Positions 1 to 10,491 of a stretch of DNA of 40,692 nt are shown one piece after another (the first letter of the stretch is position 1; the number at the start of each line of letters is the position of its first letter). The stretch lies in contig JADGIF010000017.1 in NCBI GenBank assembly GCA_018985225.1, positions 1-40,692 of the forward strand, read 5' to 3'. Made by a program: the position numbers and the translations under genes. A model generated the notes under the pieces. The model was not told the origin of the DNA, did no database searches, and saw only the letters and a list, made by a program, of their open reading frames with translations. Source of the stretch: Amoeboradix gromovi. Taxonomy: Eukaryota > Sanchytriomycota > Sanchytriomycetes > Sanchytriales > Sanchytriaceae.

Positions 1-462
1 CAACTTGGAGAGATAGCATTTGAGCATGTTCTTGCCTACATTATTTTGAAGTACCTGGATTGATATCTCTATGGTCTTGGTGACCGCATTGCTGACAATT
101 GACGCAACGATTGGATCCTTTCATAACGCTTGCAGCTACAAGTGTTGGACACATCATATTGTTTTTGAATGGTCGCAACTCTAACGAACTGAGTTCTTTT
201 CATTTCGCATATTCTGATGCGATAAAATTGCACTGAGTGGTAGATCTGCAAAGTGTTGAATGGTGACAAAATACCAGTACCAATAAAAAGAAGTCCTATG
301 ATACTGAGTGTTGTTTCTTTTTTGTCTTTTTCACTTTCACGCCAACGGTAAAATTTACGGACAATTGGCATTCTAAAGGATTCAAGGAGCGTATATGCCC
401 AGAAGCCCCATAATTCCCAAAAAGAGATAAACTGAATAAAATGCAGCGATGTAGCCAAACAT
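1..462 (-). pseudogene. unresolved broken coding region at the left edge
   Basis: All three minus-strand frames here have coding character, but none is a complete gene. Frame A starts at an ATG at 462, only 10 nt after the G-alpha 1 stop, and reads a hydrophobic stretch (MFGYIAAFYSVYLFLG) before a stop. Frame B (69-458, no ATG start) carries a basic stretch followed by a hydrophobic segment (SIIGLLFIGTGILSPF). Frame C, near 65-180, reads CVNCQQCGHQDHRDIN before a stop, which resembles the zinc-ribbon plus RDxN end of a Fanzor/TnpB nuclease. No GT-AG pair of the 19-20 nt type used elsewhere here joins these frames. It may be a frameshifted gene, a nuclease relic, or a gene with introns I cannot place. 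It is not a confident product call. Confidence 0.3.
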
Positions 463-472
463 ATTTATTAAT

Positions 473-1560
473 TCACAAAATTCCACTTTCCTTTAGCGCA
501 TTTTGCAGGATTGTATCTTTTACCGCAGCAAATACTAAATTAATAATAGATTACCCAGCCTAATATTCGATGTATCTGTTGCACATGTTAAATGCGGATA
601 TATTTTTAGTTTCGCTCTATTTACATTTGAAAACTTTCCCAGTACGTACTTCGTTGCCTTGTTGAAGTCATCTCCTCCAGAATAATCAGGAAAATACTTT
701 TCTAGTGGTACTTGTGGGAGTTTCGCTTTAAATAAATCCACCTTATTCAAAAATAATATCATGGATGACCGGACAAACCATCTTGAGTTAATTACTGACT
801 CAAACAAGATAATAGACTCATTCATTCTGTTTTGCTTACTGTCTTCTAGCAATGACTGGTCATACTCAGATAGAGATGTAATAAAAATCACAGATGTTAC
901 ACCTTCGAAGCAGTGAATCCACTTCTTTCTTTCACTTCTTTGGCCTCCTACATCGAACATATGAATTGCAAGCTGGCCCATGTGAAATCGAGTCTCAACT
1001 ATTCCGGTTGTCTTAATTCGTGCCCGAAGAATATCCTGCTCATTTGGAACGTAATTTGTCTGACAAATACGCTTCACTTCACTAAAAAAGTAGGGTGCAC
1101 TATCCAATAAGTAGAATTCAGATGATCTCTTTAATGCTTCTTGAACAACTGGGTCCGACCATAAACTGGTAATTATATCTGCATGTTCCTGATTAAGAGC
1201 CAGTTGGTTTGTATCCTTTTGTCCCTCAGTCAATTCCTGGAATCTCTTGACCAACTTTTTGTTTTTTTCGACTCTCCAATTTAATCCTAATTTTACCAAG
1301 GCATCCGTAAACAATTTAATACTCAAAACTATATTCGCGTATATAGTAGGTTTAAATGACAAAGACTCTTGCGTATTATATCCATTCATGTGTATAATTT
1401 TCATTTGTCTTACGATGGTCGATTTCCCTGATTCCCCTGCTCCTAACAGCAAAATCTTACACTCCCTCTTATACTTCTCTGCATCTCTCATTAATTGATC
1501 TTCAATATCTTGATTTCTTTGTTTGGCTCTTCGAAGTTCACCAGAACAGACTGCTCCCAT
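473..1560 (-). CDS. heterotrimeric G-protein alpha subunit 1
   Basis: GTP-binding signalling subunit that couples membrane receptors to effectors at the inner face of the plasma membrane. The spliced product is 355 aa, the usual family length. Visible motifs are Gly2 and Cys5 for N-terminal lipidation, the P-loop GAGESGKST (residues 40-48), switch [11 protein letters not shown], switch [14 protein letters not shown], the guanine-specificity motif FLNKVD and TCAT. A 20-nt intron at 535-554 must be removed. Without it the frame stops at TAG inside the intron, and with it the C-terminus reads LVFAAVKDTIL...KESGIL, as expected of the family. The last residues lack the pertussis-toxin-type cysteine four from the end. 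AATAAA follows the stop within about 4 nt. A second paralogue lies at 10492-11602 on the same strand. Confidence 0.95.
535..554 (-). other. 20-nt spliceosomal intron in G-alpha 1
   Basis: Minus-strand sequence GTAATCTATTATTAATTTAG. Removal joins CTG-G to TA-TTT and restores the conserved IRLVFAAV stretch. The intron ends in the branch-like motif TTAAT, one base, then TAG. Confidence 0.93.
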
Positions 1561-1686
1561 TCTTTCACGTGTTTTAGAATGTTTTAAAAGCCATTTTTAA
1601 AATACTTGATGAAAGGTGATGTTTTGACGACTTCGATAACAAGGCCTTAATAAATTCATTAGATATTAAATTATTTATTTAGTCTC

Positions 1687-4551
1687 CTATTCATCCTCTA
1701 GTTTTAATGTATCAATCCAATCCGCCATCAATTTACCATTCACTTTTAGCCATTTATTCTTGTTATATGCGTGCTCTAAGCCCTCCATTGCTGCTTTATC
1801 AGCCAAGGGACCATGTTCTACTTTGCTGCACTTTCCATTGATAAAGAATTCTTCTGCATCCTTTATCATGCTCATACTGGTCATCTCACTCGTAATTAAT
1901 GTTATAAATCTGTTGATGCCACTAAACATGCCTCCACTGTTACTTAATTGTTCGTAGTTATCCCGTAGCCACGTCCATCCGATTAACACGCCCATTGGTG
2001 GTTTTAGCACCACTAGACTCATTAATCGTACCGCATCCTGACTTCTAACCATATCGCTTGTACTTAATTCTAGAGTCTTGATGCTTAAGTGACCTTGTAG
2101 TGAACTACTTAGCGCCACTAATAATCGGTATTGCTCCTGTGCAAATATACTGTTTAAATACTTGTTGAGTACTATGTTATACTCGTGCTCGTATCCATAC
2201 ATTACTGCTGCTACATTGCAAATGTGTTCCAGTTCAATCTGCAAGTCATCGGGTGCATTTGCAAACAATGCTTTAGCCTGATCAATTACCATTTTGTTGC
2301 CGTAGATTATAGCTTCATTCAACAACATGGACTGCAACAGTTGGTCCATGAATGTAGGTTGCTCGTTGAACTGATACTCTTCTACCTTTCTTTTGATTAG
2401 CCATCTTATATATAGTTTGAACTCGCTATAGTATGGACTCTGTTTCAACACGCTGTTCAGCTCGTTGAATCTATTGACACTAGAAGCCCACACAATGTAG
2501 TCGTCCTCATTAACTAACAGCTGCGTAATACTCAATAGCTCCATTTTACCTTGTAAACTCATCAGTAAAGCTAAGCCATCTTCAATAATCCCTGCTCTAT
2601 CTAGGTTGCTCATAAATGTAGGGTTAGCATTAAACCACTCCATTAATACACTAATGGGATAGTTATATTTGCATCTATAATACCCCTGCTGGTTCACGTT
2701 CCCTTTCACTATGACATGGCCGTTGCCCACATATTTACCAATGTCGACTTCTACTTCCTTACTTTTGATTAGTATAAACAATACTGGACTGCTTTTAATA
2801 TCGCCTGTTATGTTTGTGTATATTTGATATGAAAATGGTATGATCCACGTTGCATTACTGCTTTCCCCATTTATCATGAATCTACTTTGCTTTAATATCA
2901 TCGTTTTTCCTCGTAAAGCAATGTCAATTATTGGGTACCCTGGCTGCTCTGTCCATGTATTCATAATAGTGCTTATAGTTGGATTTTCACTGGATGCATC
3001 GGATACAGCATCAAACGCGTCCCACAAATCATTTCTATTAGCATTACCATACGCATGTTTATGCAGGTACAGGTTGAGACCTTGAAAGAATGGTGATGGC
3101 ACACCCGGTGACTTTACTTGAGCTGCATGTCCATGATTGATGTAGTATTCTATCATTTTTAAACAGCTTCCTGCCTTGCTATAACTAATGCCATCAAATA
3201 TCTTGCTGATTTCGGATGGCGTTGAGACATTGAAATGGATAGGATGGGTGTTAATTGTGGCATCGACATCAAGTGCTCTAACAGTATCCATGATATAGAA
3301 CTGGTCGTTGATATGCCATGACGCATTGACAGCGCGAGTACCTTTGTATTCCATCAACGTAGCAAACCCTTCATTAAGAAATAGTTCATCCCAGTACTGC
3401 ATTGTAACCAGATTGCCGAACCATTGATGAGCTAGTTCATGTGCTACTACAGTTGCAACACGCTGATAGTTTGTATTACTTGACTTATCAGGATCAATCA
3501 ATAACGCCGTGTCTCTAAAAGTGATTAAACCCCAGTTCTCCATTGCACCAGCCGAAAAGTCAGGAATAGCTACCAGATCTAGCTTAGCTAGCGGGTATTC
3601 AATGTCAAATAGTCTAGTGTACTCTTGCAACACTGTCTTAGCAGCCAACAAGGCATAGTTACCTTGGTATTGCATAGACTGCCTAGTCCATACCGTTACA
3701 GCAATTTTGTTGTAATACACTGTATCTGTAGATTCAAACTGACTGATAATAAATGCCACCAAGTAGGAGGACATCTTTGGAGTGTCTTTGAATATCCAGC
3801 GTCGCTTATTCTCGTAGGCACTGAGGGTGTTTGAAGCTACTGGCATATTACTCAAGGCCTTATATTTCAACGGGACGTGGAGGGTAATGCTAAATACGGC
3901 TTTCTTATCTGGTTCATCGAAACTAGGGAATGCCCTTCTGGCATCCGTCGCCTCAAACTGGGTTGTTGCCATGTAAAAATATCTGGAAGTTGGTGATGTT
4001 TTGTATTTACTCAGATAGAATCCAGATAGATCCGTATTCAAACGGTATTTGTAGTACATTGAGAGAGTATAGTTATTTGGTGTCAAGTATGAATTAAACG
4101 AAAGGATGTAGTACTCCATTTTATCGTTGTATTGGATTTTATCGATTGAATTACCTGCTAAAATGATATCAGACACATTCATACCCACAGCGTGGAACAC
4201 TACAATATTTGTCTTGGTATGAACTTTAAATTGAATTGTTGAATTGCCCATAACAACTGGAACATGATTATTAGATCCAGGCATGTCTACATTCAATTCA
4301 ATCGTGTATTTTATAGGAGTTATACAGCATGGTAATCTGAAATTGTTAAATGGTAAAGATGCACCTGAGTCATTGCTGGAATCTTTTGATTGGTCATGGA
4401 TGGCTGAGATTGGAGTTGAACGGTTAAATGCTGTTAAAGATGCTATAACCATAAACGCCAATGTTGCAATGAGCGCAACCTTGATTCTGATGTTGGAATA
4501 TCTAGGAAGTGGTTCCTTCTTAACGAGAGGCTGATATTCCTGAAATCGCAT
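1687..4551 (-). CDS. membrane M1-family zinc aminopeptidase
   Basis: A 954-aa gluzincin aminopeptidase that removes N-terminal residues from peptides. It has a short cytoplasmic N-terminus, one hydrophobic signal anchor (about residues 25-40, VALIATLAFMVIASLTAF) and a large extracytoplasmic part, so it is a type II membrane protein like aminopeptidase N/A. The exopeptidase motif GAMENWG (near residue 337) and zinc motif HELAHQW (near 368), with the third ligand in NEGFATLME, are intact. The C-terminal half matches the helical ERAP1_C-like domain of the family. No intron is needed. The stop is followed within a few bases by AATAAA. The neighbouring kinase gene ends only 60 bp upstream of the start codon. 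The exact substrate class cannot be read from the sequence. Confidence 0.94.
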   Translation of the reverse strand: MRFQEYQPLVKKEPLPRYSNIRIKVALIATLAFMVIASLTAFNRSTPISAIHDQSKDSSNDSGASLPFNNFRLPCCITPIKYTIELNVDMPGSNNHVPVVMGNSTIQFKVHTKTNIVVFHAVGMNVSDIILAGNSIDKIQYNDKMEYYILSFNSYLTPNNYTLSMYYKYRLNTDLSGFYLSKYKTSPTSRYFYMATTQFEATDARRAFPSFDEPDKKAVFSITLHVPLKYKALSNMPVASNTLSAYENKRRWIFKDTPKMSSYLVAFIISQFESTDTVYYNKIAVTVWTRQSMQYQGNYALLAAKTVLQEYTRLFDIEYPLAKLDLVAIPDFSAGAMENWGLITFRDTALLIDPDKSSNTNYQRVATVVAHELAHQWFGNLVTMQYWDELFLNEGFATLMEYKGTRAVNASWHINDQFYIMDTVRALDVDATINTHPIHFNVSTPSEISKIFDGISYSKAGSCLKMIEYYINHGHAAQVKSPGVPSPFFQGLNLYLHKHAYGNANRNDLWDAFDAVSDASSENPTISTIMNTWTEQPGYPIIDIALRGKTMILKQSRFMINGESSNATWIIPFSYQIYTNITGDIKSSPVLFILIKSKEVEVDIGKYVGNGHVIVKGNVNQQGYYRCKYNYPISVLMEWFNANPTFMSNLDRAGIIEDGLALLMSLQGKMELLSITQLLVNEDDYIVWASSVNRFNELNSVLKQSPYYSEFKLYIRWLIKRKVEEYQFNEQPTFMDQLLQSMLLNEAIIYGNKMVIDQAKALFANAPDDLQIELEHICNVAAVMYGYEHEYNIVLNKYLNSIFAQEQYRLLVALSSSLQGHLSIKTLELSTSDMVRSQDAVRLMSLVVLKPPMGVLIGWTWLRDNYEQLSNSGGMFSGINRFITLITSEMTSMSMIKDAEEFFINGKCSKVEHGPLADKAAMEGLEHAYNKNKWLKVNGKLMADWIDTLKLEDE

Positions 4552-4611
4552 GATGTGTTTGAGAATGGCGATAATAAAATAATAAATCAGAGTTACATAA
4601 AATAAATTTAA

Positions 4612-5685
4612 TTAACGAAAAGCTTTCTTAAACAAATCAGTTAATTTTGAGGATTTTGAGATGGGAGAAACAAGGTATGGATAAACCTGAGGATGTTTGG
4701 AAATGTTGGAAATTGTAGTCCGCTTTGAAGGATCCTTGTATAGCAGTTCCTTTAATATTAAATGATAGCTTGAGGTTATGGGTGGATAGGACGGCTCAAA
4801 ATTGTTGACTTGCTCATAGAGATCTGGAATACAATCCGCATTCCAGGGTAGGTGACCATGAAATAGGCAATATAAAGTCACGCCAAGAGCGAATATGTCA
4901 ATTTTAGTGCCATCAATACGCTTCAACTGTCTTACTTCTGGTGGAGTGAATGCAGGTGTTGTTTCCTTCGGAGAATCGATAATTAACTGTTTACCAAAAG
5001 GAACACAAACTGACATTCCAAAATCACTCAACTTGATATCTCCATCGAAGCAGACAAGGATGTTGTCTGGTTTTATGTCACAGTGAATTATTCTGCTGTT
5101 ATGGAGGAAAGATACAGCATCAAGCATCTGTCCGAAAACACGTAAACACTCACTTGGGTGTAGTGGAGTGGTAGAAGTTTGGGACTCTATATGCATGATA
5201 GGGCCTTTACAAAGCTCAAAGACTAAGTATATTGAATCTGCTTTAGGATCATCTAGTACGTCATAAAGTTTTGTAATTCGAGGATGTTCAATCGCTTTTA
5301 AAATTGTAACTTCATTAGCAAAAGTAATGCGAGGATTGTAGAACTCAAATCTTTTCATTATCTTCCTAGATATTACCTTGCAAGCATAATGTTTGTGGTC
5401 TATTGTGCTTAAAACCTGAATAACCTTTCCAAATGAGCCTTGTCCTATTGTGTTTAGCACTATGTAATGATTTATAATGTCATATTGTGCAGTCTTTGTT
5501 GTCAAGATTGAGTTTGATAGTCCTGGAGATGATCTAGTCCTTGTTCTAGTATGACTTTGATTTGGAGCTGAAAATCTTCTAATTCCAGTATAGCTTGATA
5601 TCCTTGAATGTTCAGTCTGCTCAGATTTCCTATGCAACTTGGGATTGGATGAGTTAATGGCATCTTTAGAATCAATAATTTCCAT
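4612..5685 (-). CDS. CaMKK/Elm1-like serine/threonine protein kinase
   Basis: A 357-aa kinase. The first ~65 residues are Ser/Arg-rich and probably disordered. The kinase domain starts near YIVLNTIGQGSFGKV (glycine loop), with the ATP lysine in YACKVI, then HCDIKPDN (catalytic loop), DFGMS and TTPAFTPPEV. The wording FELCKGPIM before the catalytic loop and TPAF-x-PPE in the activation segment match the CaMKK/Ssp1/Elm1/Sak1 group, upstream activators of AMPK/Snf1, so that role is inferred. Oddities are HCD in place of HRD (a non-RD kinase), PPE in place of APE, and no long C-terminal calmodulin-binding tail. The start is a clear ATG at 5683-5685. A general CAMK kinase is the alternative. Confidence 0.88.
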   Translation of the reverse strand: MEIIDSKDAINSSNPKLHRKSEQTEHSRISSYTGIRRFSAPNQSHTRTRTRSSPGLSNSILTTKTAQYDIINHYIVLNTIGQGSFGKVIQVLSTIDHKHYACKVISRKIMKRFEFYNPRITFANEVTILKAIEHPRITKLYDVLDDPKADSIYLVFELCKGPIMHIESQTSTTPLHPSECLRVFGQMLDAVSFLHNSRIIHCDIKPDNILVCFDGDIKLSDFGMSVCVPFGKQLIIDSPKETTPAFTPPEVRQLKRIDGTKIDIFALGVTLYCLFHGHLPWNADCIPDLYEQVNNFEPSYPPITSSYHLILKELLYKDPSKRTTISNISKHPQVYPYLVSPISKSSKLTDLFKKAFR

Positions 5686-5949
5686 AATTCAGAAAAATGA
5701 AAAACCGTCTGCCAATTTCGGAACGCGTTTTTGTTTTTATATGCAGAAATTCAAGATCGCATAAAACAAAAGGGACAAATTCCATGACTCGCTTAAATTG
5801 TTAATTAATTAATAAAGAATCAAACCGATCTACTCTTTTGTTCAGCTACAATCCCCAACTATTGTTTCCGACCATAGGCAGGTCAGAACGAATTGAACTA
5901 ACTAGAAGTGCTGACATATAATAGTAAATTCATTTATTTTAATTAACTT

Positions 5950-8348
5950 TTAAACGTTTTGAATGAACAACTGTCTTACCTGCTTTGCCTCTGTCTCCAA
6001 TTCTTGTGTTAATTGGCATTGATCTAAAAACGCCAGCATCCATGCAGACTTCAACTGGTTTGTAATCTGTCCGTTGTTGTTCGTAAACGGCAATATATCT
6101 TTTAACAGTCCCAACAATGACTTATACAGCTGGACATCCCTAACATAAACATCCTCTGCACATTTATTCACAAATTGCACTATAAATGGCACTAATGAAT
6201 CCAAAATATGTTCTATATTAATATTGACATACGCTGCTCTCTCATGGCCCACAACAACTCGGTCAAACAGTCCGCGGTTGCTTGTCGCAGTTCTAAAGTA
6301 AAATCAACATCCTCATCTACACTCATAGCCGCTTGCAATATCGAAGCTATGTTACTTAGATAGGGTTCAAATCGGTTTCCCATTGTTGCTGCTATGTCTC
6401 CCAAACAAGTTAATATTACAGGCTTAACATGTTTATCTACCTCTGTGTTTTGTAGCAGTTGAAATAACGGCTCAATATACCCTAATATAAACTGACTGTT
6501 CATTTTACTTACATCGCTCAACAAATAAATCGCATTTCTTAACAAGCTGGGTGAATTAACTTGTTTCAACGCTTGATTCAAATGCTCCTGTAGGTGGCCA
6601 AGATATCTGTTAAAATCGTTGGTAAGTACAATAGTTCCCATTATTCTAAAACAGTCCTCTGGGATCTTTCCGAATGCCATCATCAATGACTGCATAACTT
6701 GATCTATTAATTCAATTGGTACAGATGGTCCTAATCTAGCAATAACCCGCTCTATCAAGCAACCCATATTCTCTAAATGTTCCTCAATACTATCCATTTG
6801 AATAATTAGCTGGCAAGCCGCGTTGAATGACTGCAAAGCCATAGAACCTACTTGGTTCACAAACTCAAGCTCAGGGGAGTATTTGATAAAGTATTCCAAT
6901 GTTTCGGTGGCCGCTCTTCTCAGTCTGCTAGTTTCATTGGGAATTGGCATACCCGACATGGTTATTAATAAAGGACCTGTCTGCTTAATAATTTCACTGG
7001 AAATAGGTGGATTGTGCTTAATGAACAGACTAAGCCCTATACAAGAGAATAGCTTCACTCCTTCATCCATCATTAGCCCATTATGCAGTGCTTGTAAGAT
7101 TAGCGGATAATGATTTTGATATACGAATGGAAGTATCTTGTTGCAAATCAATCCTATCACCCACATGCAAGTCTCTGTTAGTGCTGATTCATTAATTAAT
7201 CCGACCACAATAGGTAGAGCGCCATTTACGATGTGACCTATATACTCTGGTTTAGGACCATCTAATATACAGCCAAATGCGGTAACAGCTGCTTGTTTAC
7301 ATTTCCAATCATCTGCATTAATGTTTTGTTCTATAAATGGGACCACTTCATTGGCAACATCGTCACCTAAAAGCTGGGAGTAGAGGGTCAAGCAAGTAAC
7401 CGCAGAAGTGTATATGCACCATTCGTCTTTGTCTACATGTTCACAGTTTGTCAAAAGCCACAGCAATATCGGAATTATCTGTTTCATGTACTGACCGCTA
7501 AAGTTCAAATTCTGCTTGTCCTGGAACTCTAAAATATTCAATTCTTCATCGCAAATAGATGACCAGAACTCAATAGCTTGCAAAGTAACTTGCTCGTCTT
7601 GATGCGTAACACCAAACTGCATAGCCGCGGTTGTAAGACCAATCAGTGCAGATTTCATGTAAGGCTCCATGAATTCATAATACAAAGTCACAATCTTTAC
7701 AAGACATTCAAAGGCAACAGCTCTGACAGCAGGATCTTTATAAATACAGCAAGTGCAAACAGTTTCCATAATATAATTCCGCTCACCTTCCACACTAAAA
7801 TTACCTTTTATGAATACTAGTGAATTGTTAAGAGCATTAATAGAGGCACGTTTAATTTTGTTAGAGTCTTGGTTAGCGCCATATATAACAGCAGTTAAAA
7901 TAGGATTAGCAAAGTTTTGTAAAAATATGGGATCAACACATTCGCAAATATAGCCAATGCAGTTTAAAGCGTTCGCCTTTTTATTCTCAGAATTCGGCGA
8001 TTGAATTATTTGCATCAAAATTGGTACAACCTGCCAGTGGTCACCTTCTAAAGCAGAGATCGCGCTTATAGCATTTGGCGCCATTTGTGATTCAAGCAGT
8101 TCCAGCAACACAATGTGTAGCTGATTTCTGATATGGGAATCAACGGCCAAGTACTCTCTGCTACGCTTATCACATATACGTTTAATGAGTAACATACATC
8201 CGCTTGTCAACTGGTCGCTTTTATTAGCATGTAATAAATCGCAAATTGATTTTACTCCAACATTTAAATCCGACAACATTGACTCAAGTTGTAGCTCTGC
8301 ATTTGCGTTACCTTGTAAGGAATTTAACAGTACATCTTCAAGAGACAT
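5950..8348 (-). CDS. KAP95: importin subunit beta-1 (karyopherin beta, Kap95-like)
   Basis: Nuclear import receptor that carries cargo-importin alpha complexes through the pore and releases them on Ran-GTP binding. The spliced product is 792 aa, somewhat shorter than the usual ~860, built throughout of HEAT-type helical repeats. The N-terminal importin-beta region includes an NCIGYICECVDP segment, and the ECLVKIVTLYYEFMEPYM and EFWSSICDEE stretches match Kap95/importin beta-1. A 20-nt intron at 6213-6232 joins WAMREQ to QHILDSLVPFI; without it the frame ends early. The gene stops with TAA, and AATAAA follows about 15 nt later. Confidence 0.93.
6213..6232 (-). other. 20-nt spliceosomal intron in importin beta
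   Basis: Minus-strand sequence GTATGTCAATATTAATATAG. Removal joins C to AA (Gln) and fuses the two overlapping frames into one HEAT-repeat protein. The 3' motif is TTAAT-A-TAG. Confidence 0.92.
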
Positions 8349-8499
8349 TGTTTTGAAAAATAAAGAAACAAGTGAGGCATCAAATATGATAACTAGACTA
8401 TGTCGAAATCCTTATTGCATGTATGTTAATGTTTGGATTCCATAAAAGACGAGAGGGTAAATTTGAAAACTGGACAGAGTATTTGCAAAAAAGGTGACA

Positions 8500-9038
8500 G
8501 AGCAAATTTATTTAACAGAGTGTATTATGTTGATTAGGATGCTATTCAGCTTAGAAAACAGTACATTCTTTATTAAGCGATACTCTTTTTTGTCTGAGAA
8601 TGTGAAATGCAATTATAGAAAGATATATTAAAGAAGCATCAGAAATTGAAAGATTATGGTAAAAGCAATTTATTGTGGGACGAAAATTACCAGGAGAGTG
8701 TCGAAGGTACTCAGAGTCTTGCAAATAAGAAACTGATCTACTTGGAAGGAGAGTATATACTATTTACACCAGAATACAATACTTCTAAAGAATGTTATAG
8801 CTTTCGGGGAATGATGAAAATTATTCGTATGCTAGCTCATTCTCTATGATGTATTTGTTGCTAGAGATGTGAATGCGTGATACAAGAATTTCAAGTCATA
8901 GATAGCCAATGTGAAAATATTGAAAGACCAAGTTAGTAGACAGGAAATGATAGCAGATATGTGGCCTAATCTAATGCCCACTTTAAAGCTTGCAAGTTTT
9001 GCTTTTAAAGCGGTATGTAATCCTAAAGCTATAAAATG
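8500..9038 (+). pseudogene. degenerate coding relic, possibly a Fanzor1-type nuclease C-terminus
   Basis: This is the 700-bp gap between the importin start and the GT31 stop. It holds plus-strand reading-frame fragments with coding character but no intact gene. The longest open piece (about 8646-8849, no ATG start) contains PEYNTSKECYSFRG, resembling the Glu-x-x-TSK-x-C motif (RuvC-II glutamate plus first zinc-ribbon cysteine) of Fanzor nucleases. About 65 bp later another frame reads VFVARDVNA, matching the RDVNA motif of RuvC-III, and is then broken by stops. A final piece ends near 9038. The order and spacing fit a decayed Fanzor, but the second ribbon cysteine is lost and frames change, so the assignment is tentative. 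Confidence 0.4.
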
Positions 9039-9055
9039 AAACTTTTATTAAAAAG

Positions 9056-10090
9056 CTAAACATCGATGTTTAACTTATCATGCATAATCTTTTGGAACAT
9101 TTCAGGACCGCTTAAATACTTTGAGAGTTCTTTTTTGATATCGGTTGGACAATCATCGAGACAAGGGCTATTGCATTTGTTGAATGTTTCCGAAGTTATC
9201 AAAACACCTCTGCGAGATAAGTTATGGATTAATAAGCTCTCCTTATTGCAAAACTTGGGTAGTGGTCTTCTAAACTTCCGATTATGATCAAAAATATTAG
9301 GCTTGATTCCGTCGTTGTCAACCATTTCAACATTCAGCCCAGCAATCCAGATTCCCAGAAGAGCATCTTCGTTGCTCATATATTTTAACCACCCTTCGCT
9401 ATCCTGTTGAACTAGCCAATGAACAACATCGAAACTTAGAGCATACCCAGCGCCAGCCATGTACATTGGATAGTGAGAAGAGGTGTAATCTTTATTAGCC
9501 CATGGGCCTTTTCTATATACAACACCATTTTTGTAGATTTTGCCAATAACAGTTTTGTTGGGCTGGTATTTGTTTAAAAGCTGTTCAAACCTTATAGCGT
9601 TGATCCAAACATCAGTGTCAGTCTTCAGTATCCATTTTAAGCCATTGAAGAGTTCCAAATGAGAATCAATGTATTTGTATATCTCAACCATTTTACGACT
9701 TAGTAGGTGGTAATCCTCTGAAAAGTCTAATAGTACTATATCATTGTTTTGAGAAGCCTCCAGTTGTAAGGCAGTGCTGTCCTGGCTATTTAAATTGTTC
9801 TTTCCTATAAAAAATAGTAGCTTCATGCTAGATGGTAACGTTTTCTTCCAAGTGGATCGAATGGCTTTTCTGTAGTGATATTGCACCTGGGTGGTAACTG
9901 ATGGGATCACAATCAAAGTGCTAAATTCCTCCTCAACAACTGGGATTGATTCTGCGATAATTATTGTTGGGGCCTTTTCTTTAGGTATGAAGAATAAAAA
10001 CAAAGACAGCAACAGCAGCAATCCGATGAATGTTTTAAATCGCATACTCGCAAACATTGTAATCTGTTTTTTATCTTTGAGATATTTCAT
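9056..10090 (-). CDS. GT31-family beta-1,3-glycosyltransferase (type II Golgi protein)
   Basis: Probable Golgi galactosyl- or N-acetylglucosaminyl-transferase of family GT31. From the first ATG (10088-10090) it is 344 aa; the open frame extends upstream without an ATG. A signal anchor (FKTFIGLLLLLSLFLFFI) follows the N-terminus. Family motifs appear in order: RKAIRSTWKK, the metal-binding DxD in KTDTDVW, YPMYMAGAGYALS, and the acidic EDALLGIW. The C-terminal part contains several cysteines likely to form disulphides. AATAAA lies about 10 nt past the TAG stop. Donor and acceptor sugars cannot be told from sequence. The true N-terminus could include an upstream exon. Confidence 0.85.
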   Translation of the reverse strand: MKYLKDKKQITMFASMRFKTFIGLLLLLSLFLFFIPKEKAPTIIIAESIPVVEEEFSTLIVIPSVTTQVQYHYRKAIRSTWKKTLPSSMKLLFFIGKNNLNSQDSTALQLEASQNNDIVLLDFSEDYHLLSRKMVEIYKYIDSHLELFNGLKWILKTDTDVWINAIRFEQLLNKYQPNKTVIGKIYKNGVVYRKGPWANKDYTSSHYPMYMAGAGYALSFDVVHWLVQQDSEGWLKYMSNEDALLGIWIAGLNVEMVDNDGIKPNIFDHNRKFRRPLPKFCNKESLLIHNLSRRGVLITSETFNKCNSPCLDDCPTDIKKELSKYLSGPEMFQKIMHDKLNIDV

Positions 10091-10491
10091 GCCTTTTGGT
10101 GTTGGGGTGTTTGGTTTGGGTTTTGTTTTATCGGCATTACGTATCCACGAATCACGATCGTGCAAGTAATTGCCAATCACGAATTCATCAGAGCTATGAG
10201 AATTATCATTAAAATTAAATTTCTAAAGTGGGATCGCTTTAGAAAAAACTTTGATACAAAAGTTTTGAGCCATGACGAATTATAAACACAGCAAGTTAGA
10301 TCAAGAGCTACTAGTGAATACAACTGTAGTTATAGTAGGTGAAAGTAGAATTCCTTAATGCAAGATTATTTGACTTCATAAGTATCAATTGACTCTGAAG
10401 AGAGTCGGCTAAGTAATTTTTACGAGGGGAGTCCCAAGTGATATGTGCTTACGGTCAACTTTTGGAGTTACTGATAAAATTGAAACGTTTA
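10091..10491. other. intergenic region without a recognisable gene
   Basis: Four hundred bases between the GT31 start and the G-alpha 2 stop. I see only short open stretches on the minus strand, including an in-frame ATG-less extension of the GT31 frame. It likely holds the GT31 promoter and the G-alpha 2 3' end. Confidence 0.5.

Noticed and set aside
913-8445. Plus-strand ORFs of 60-95 codons across 0.9-8.4 kb
   Set aside because: They are antisense shadows of the G-alpha, aminopeptidase, kinase and importin genes, with no conserved motifs.
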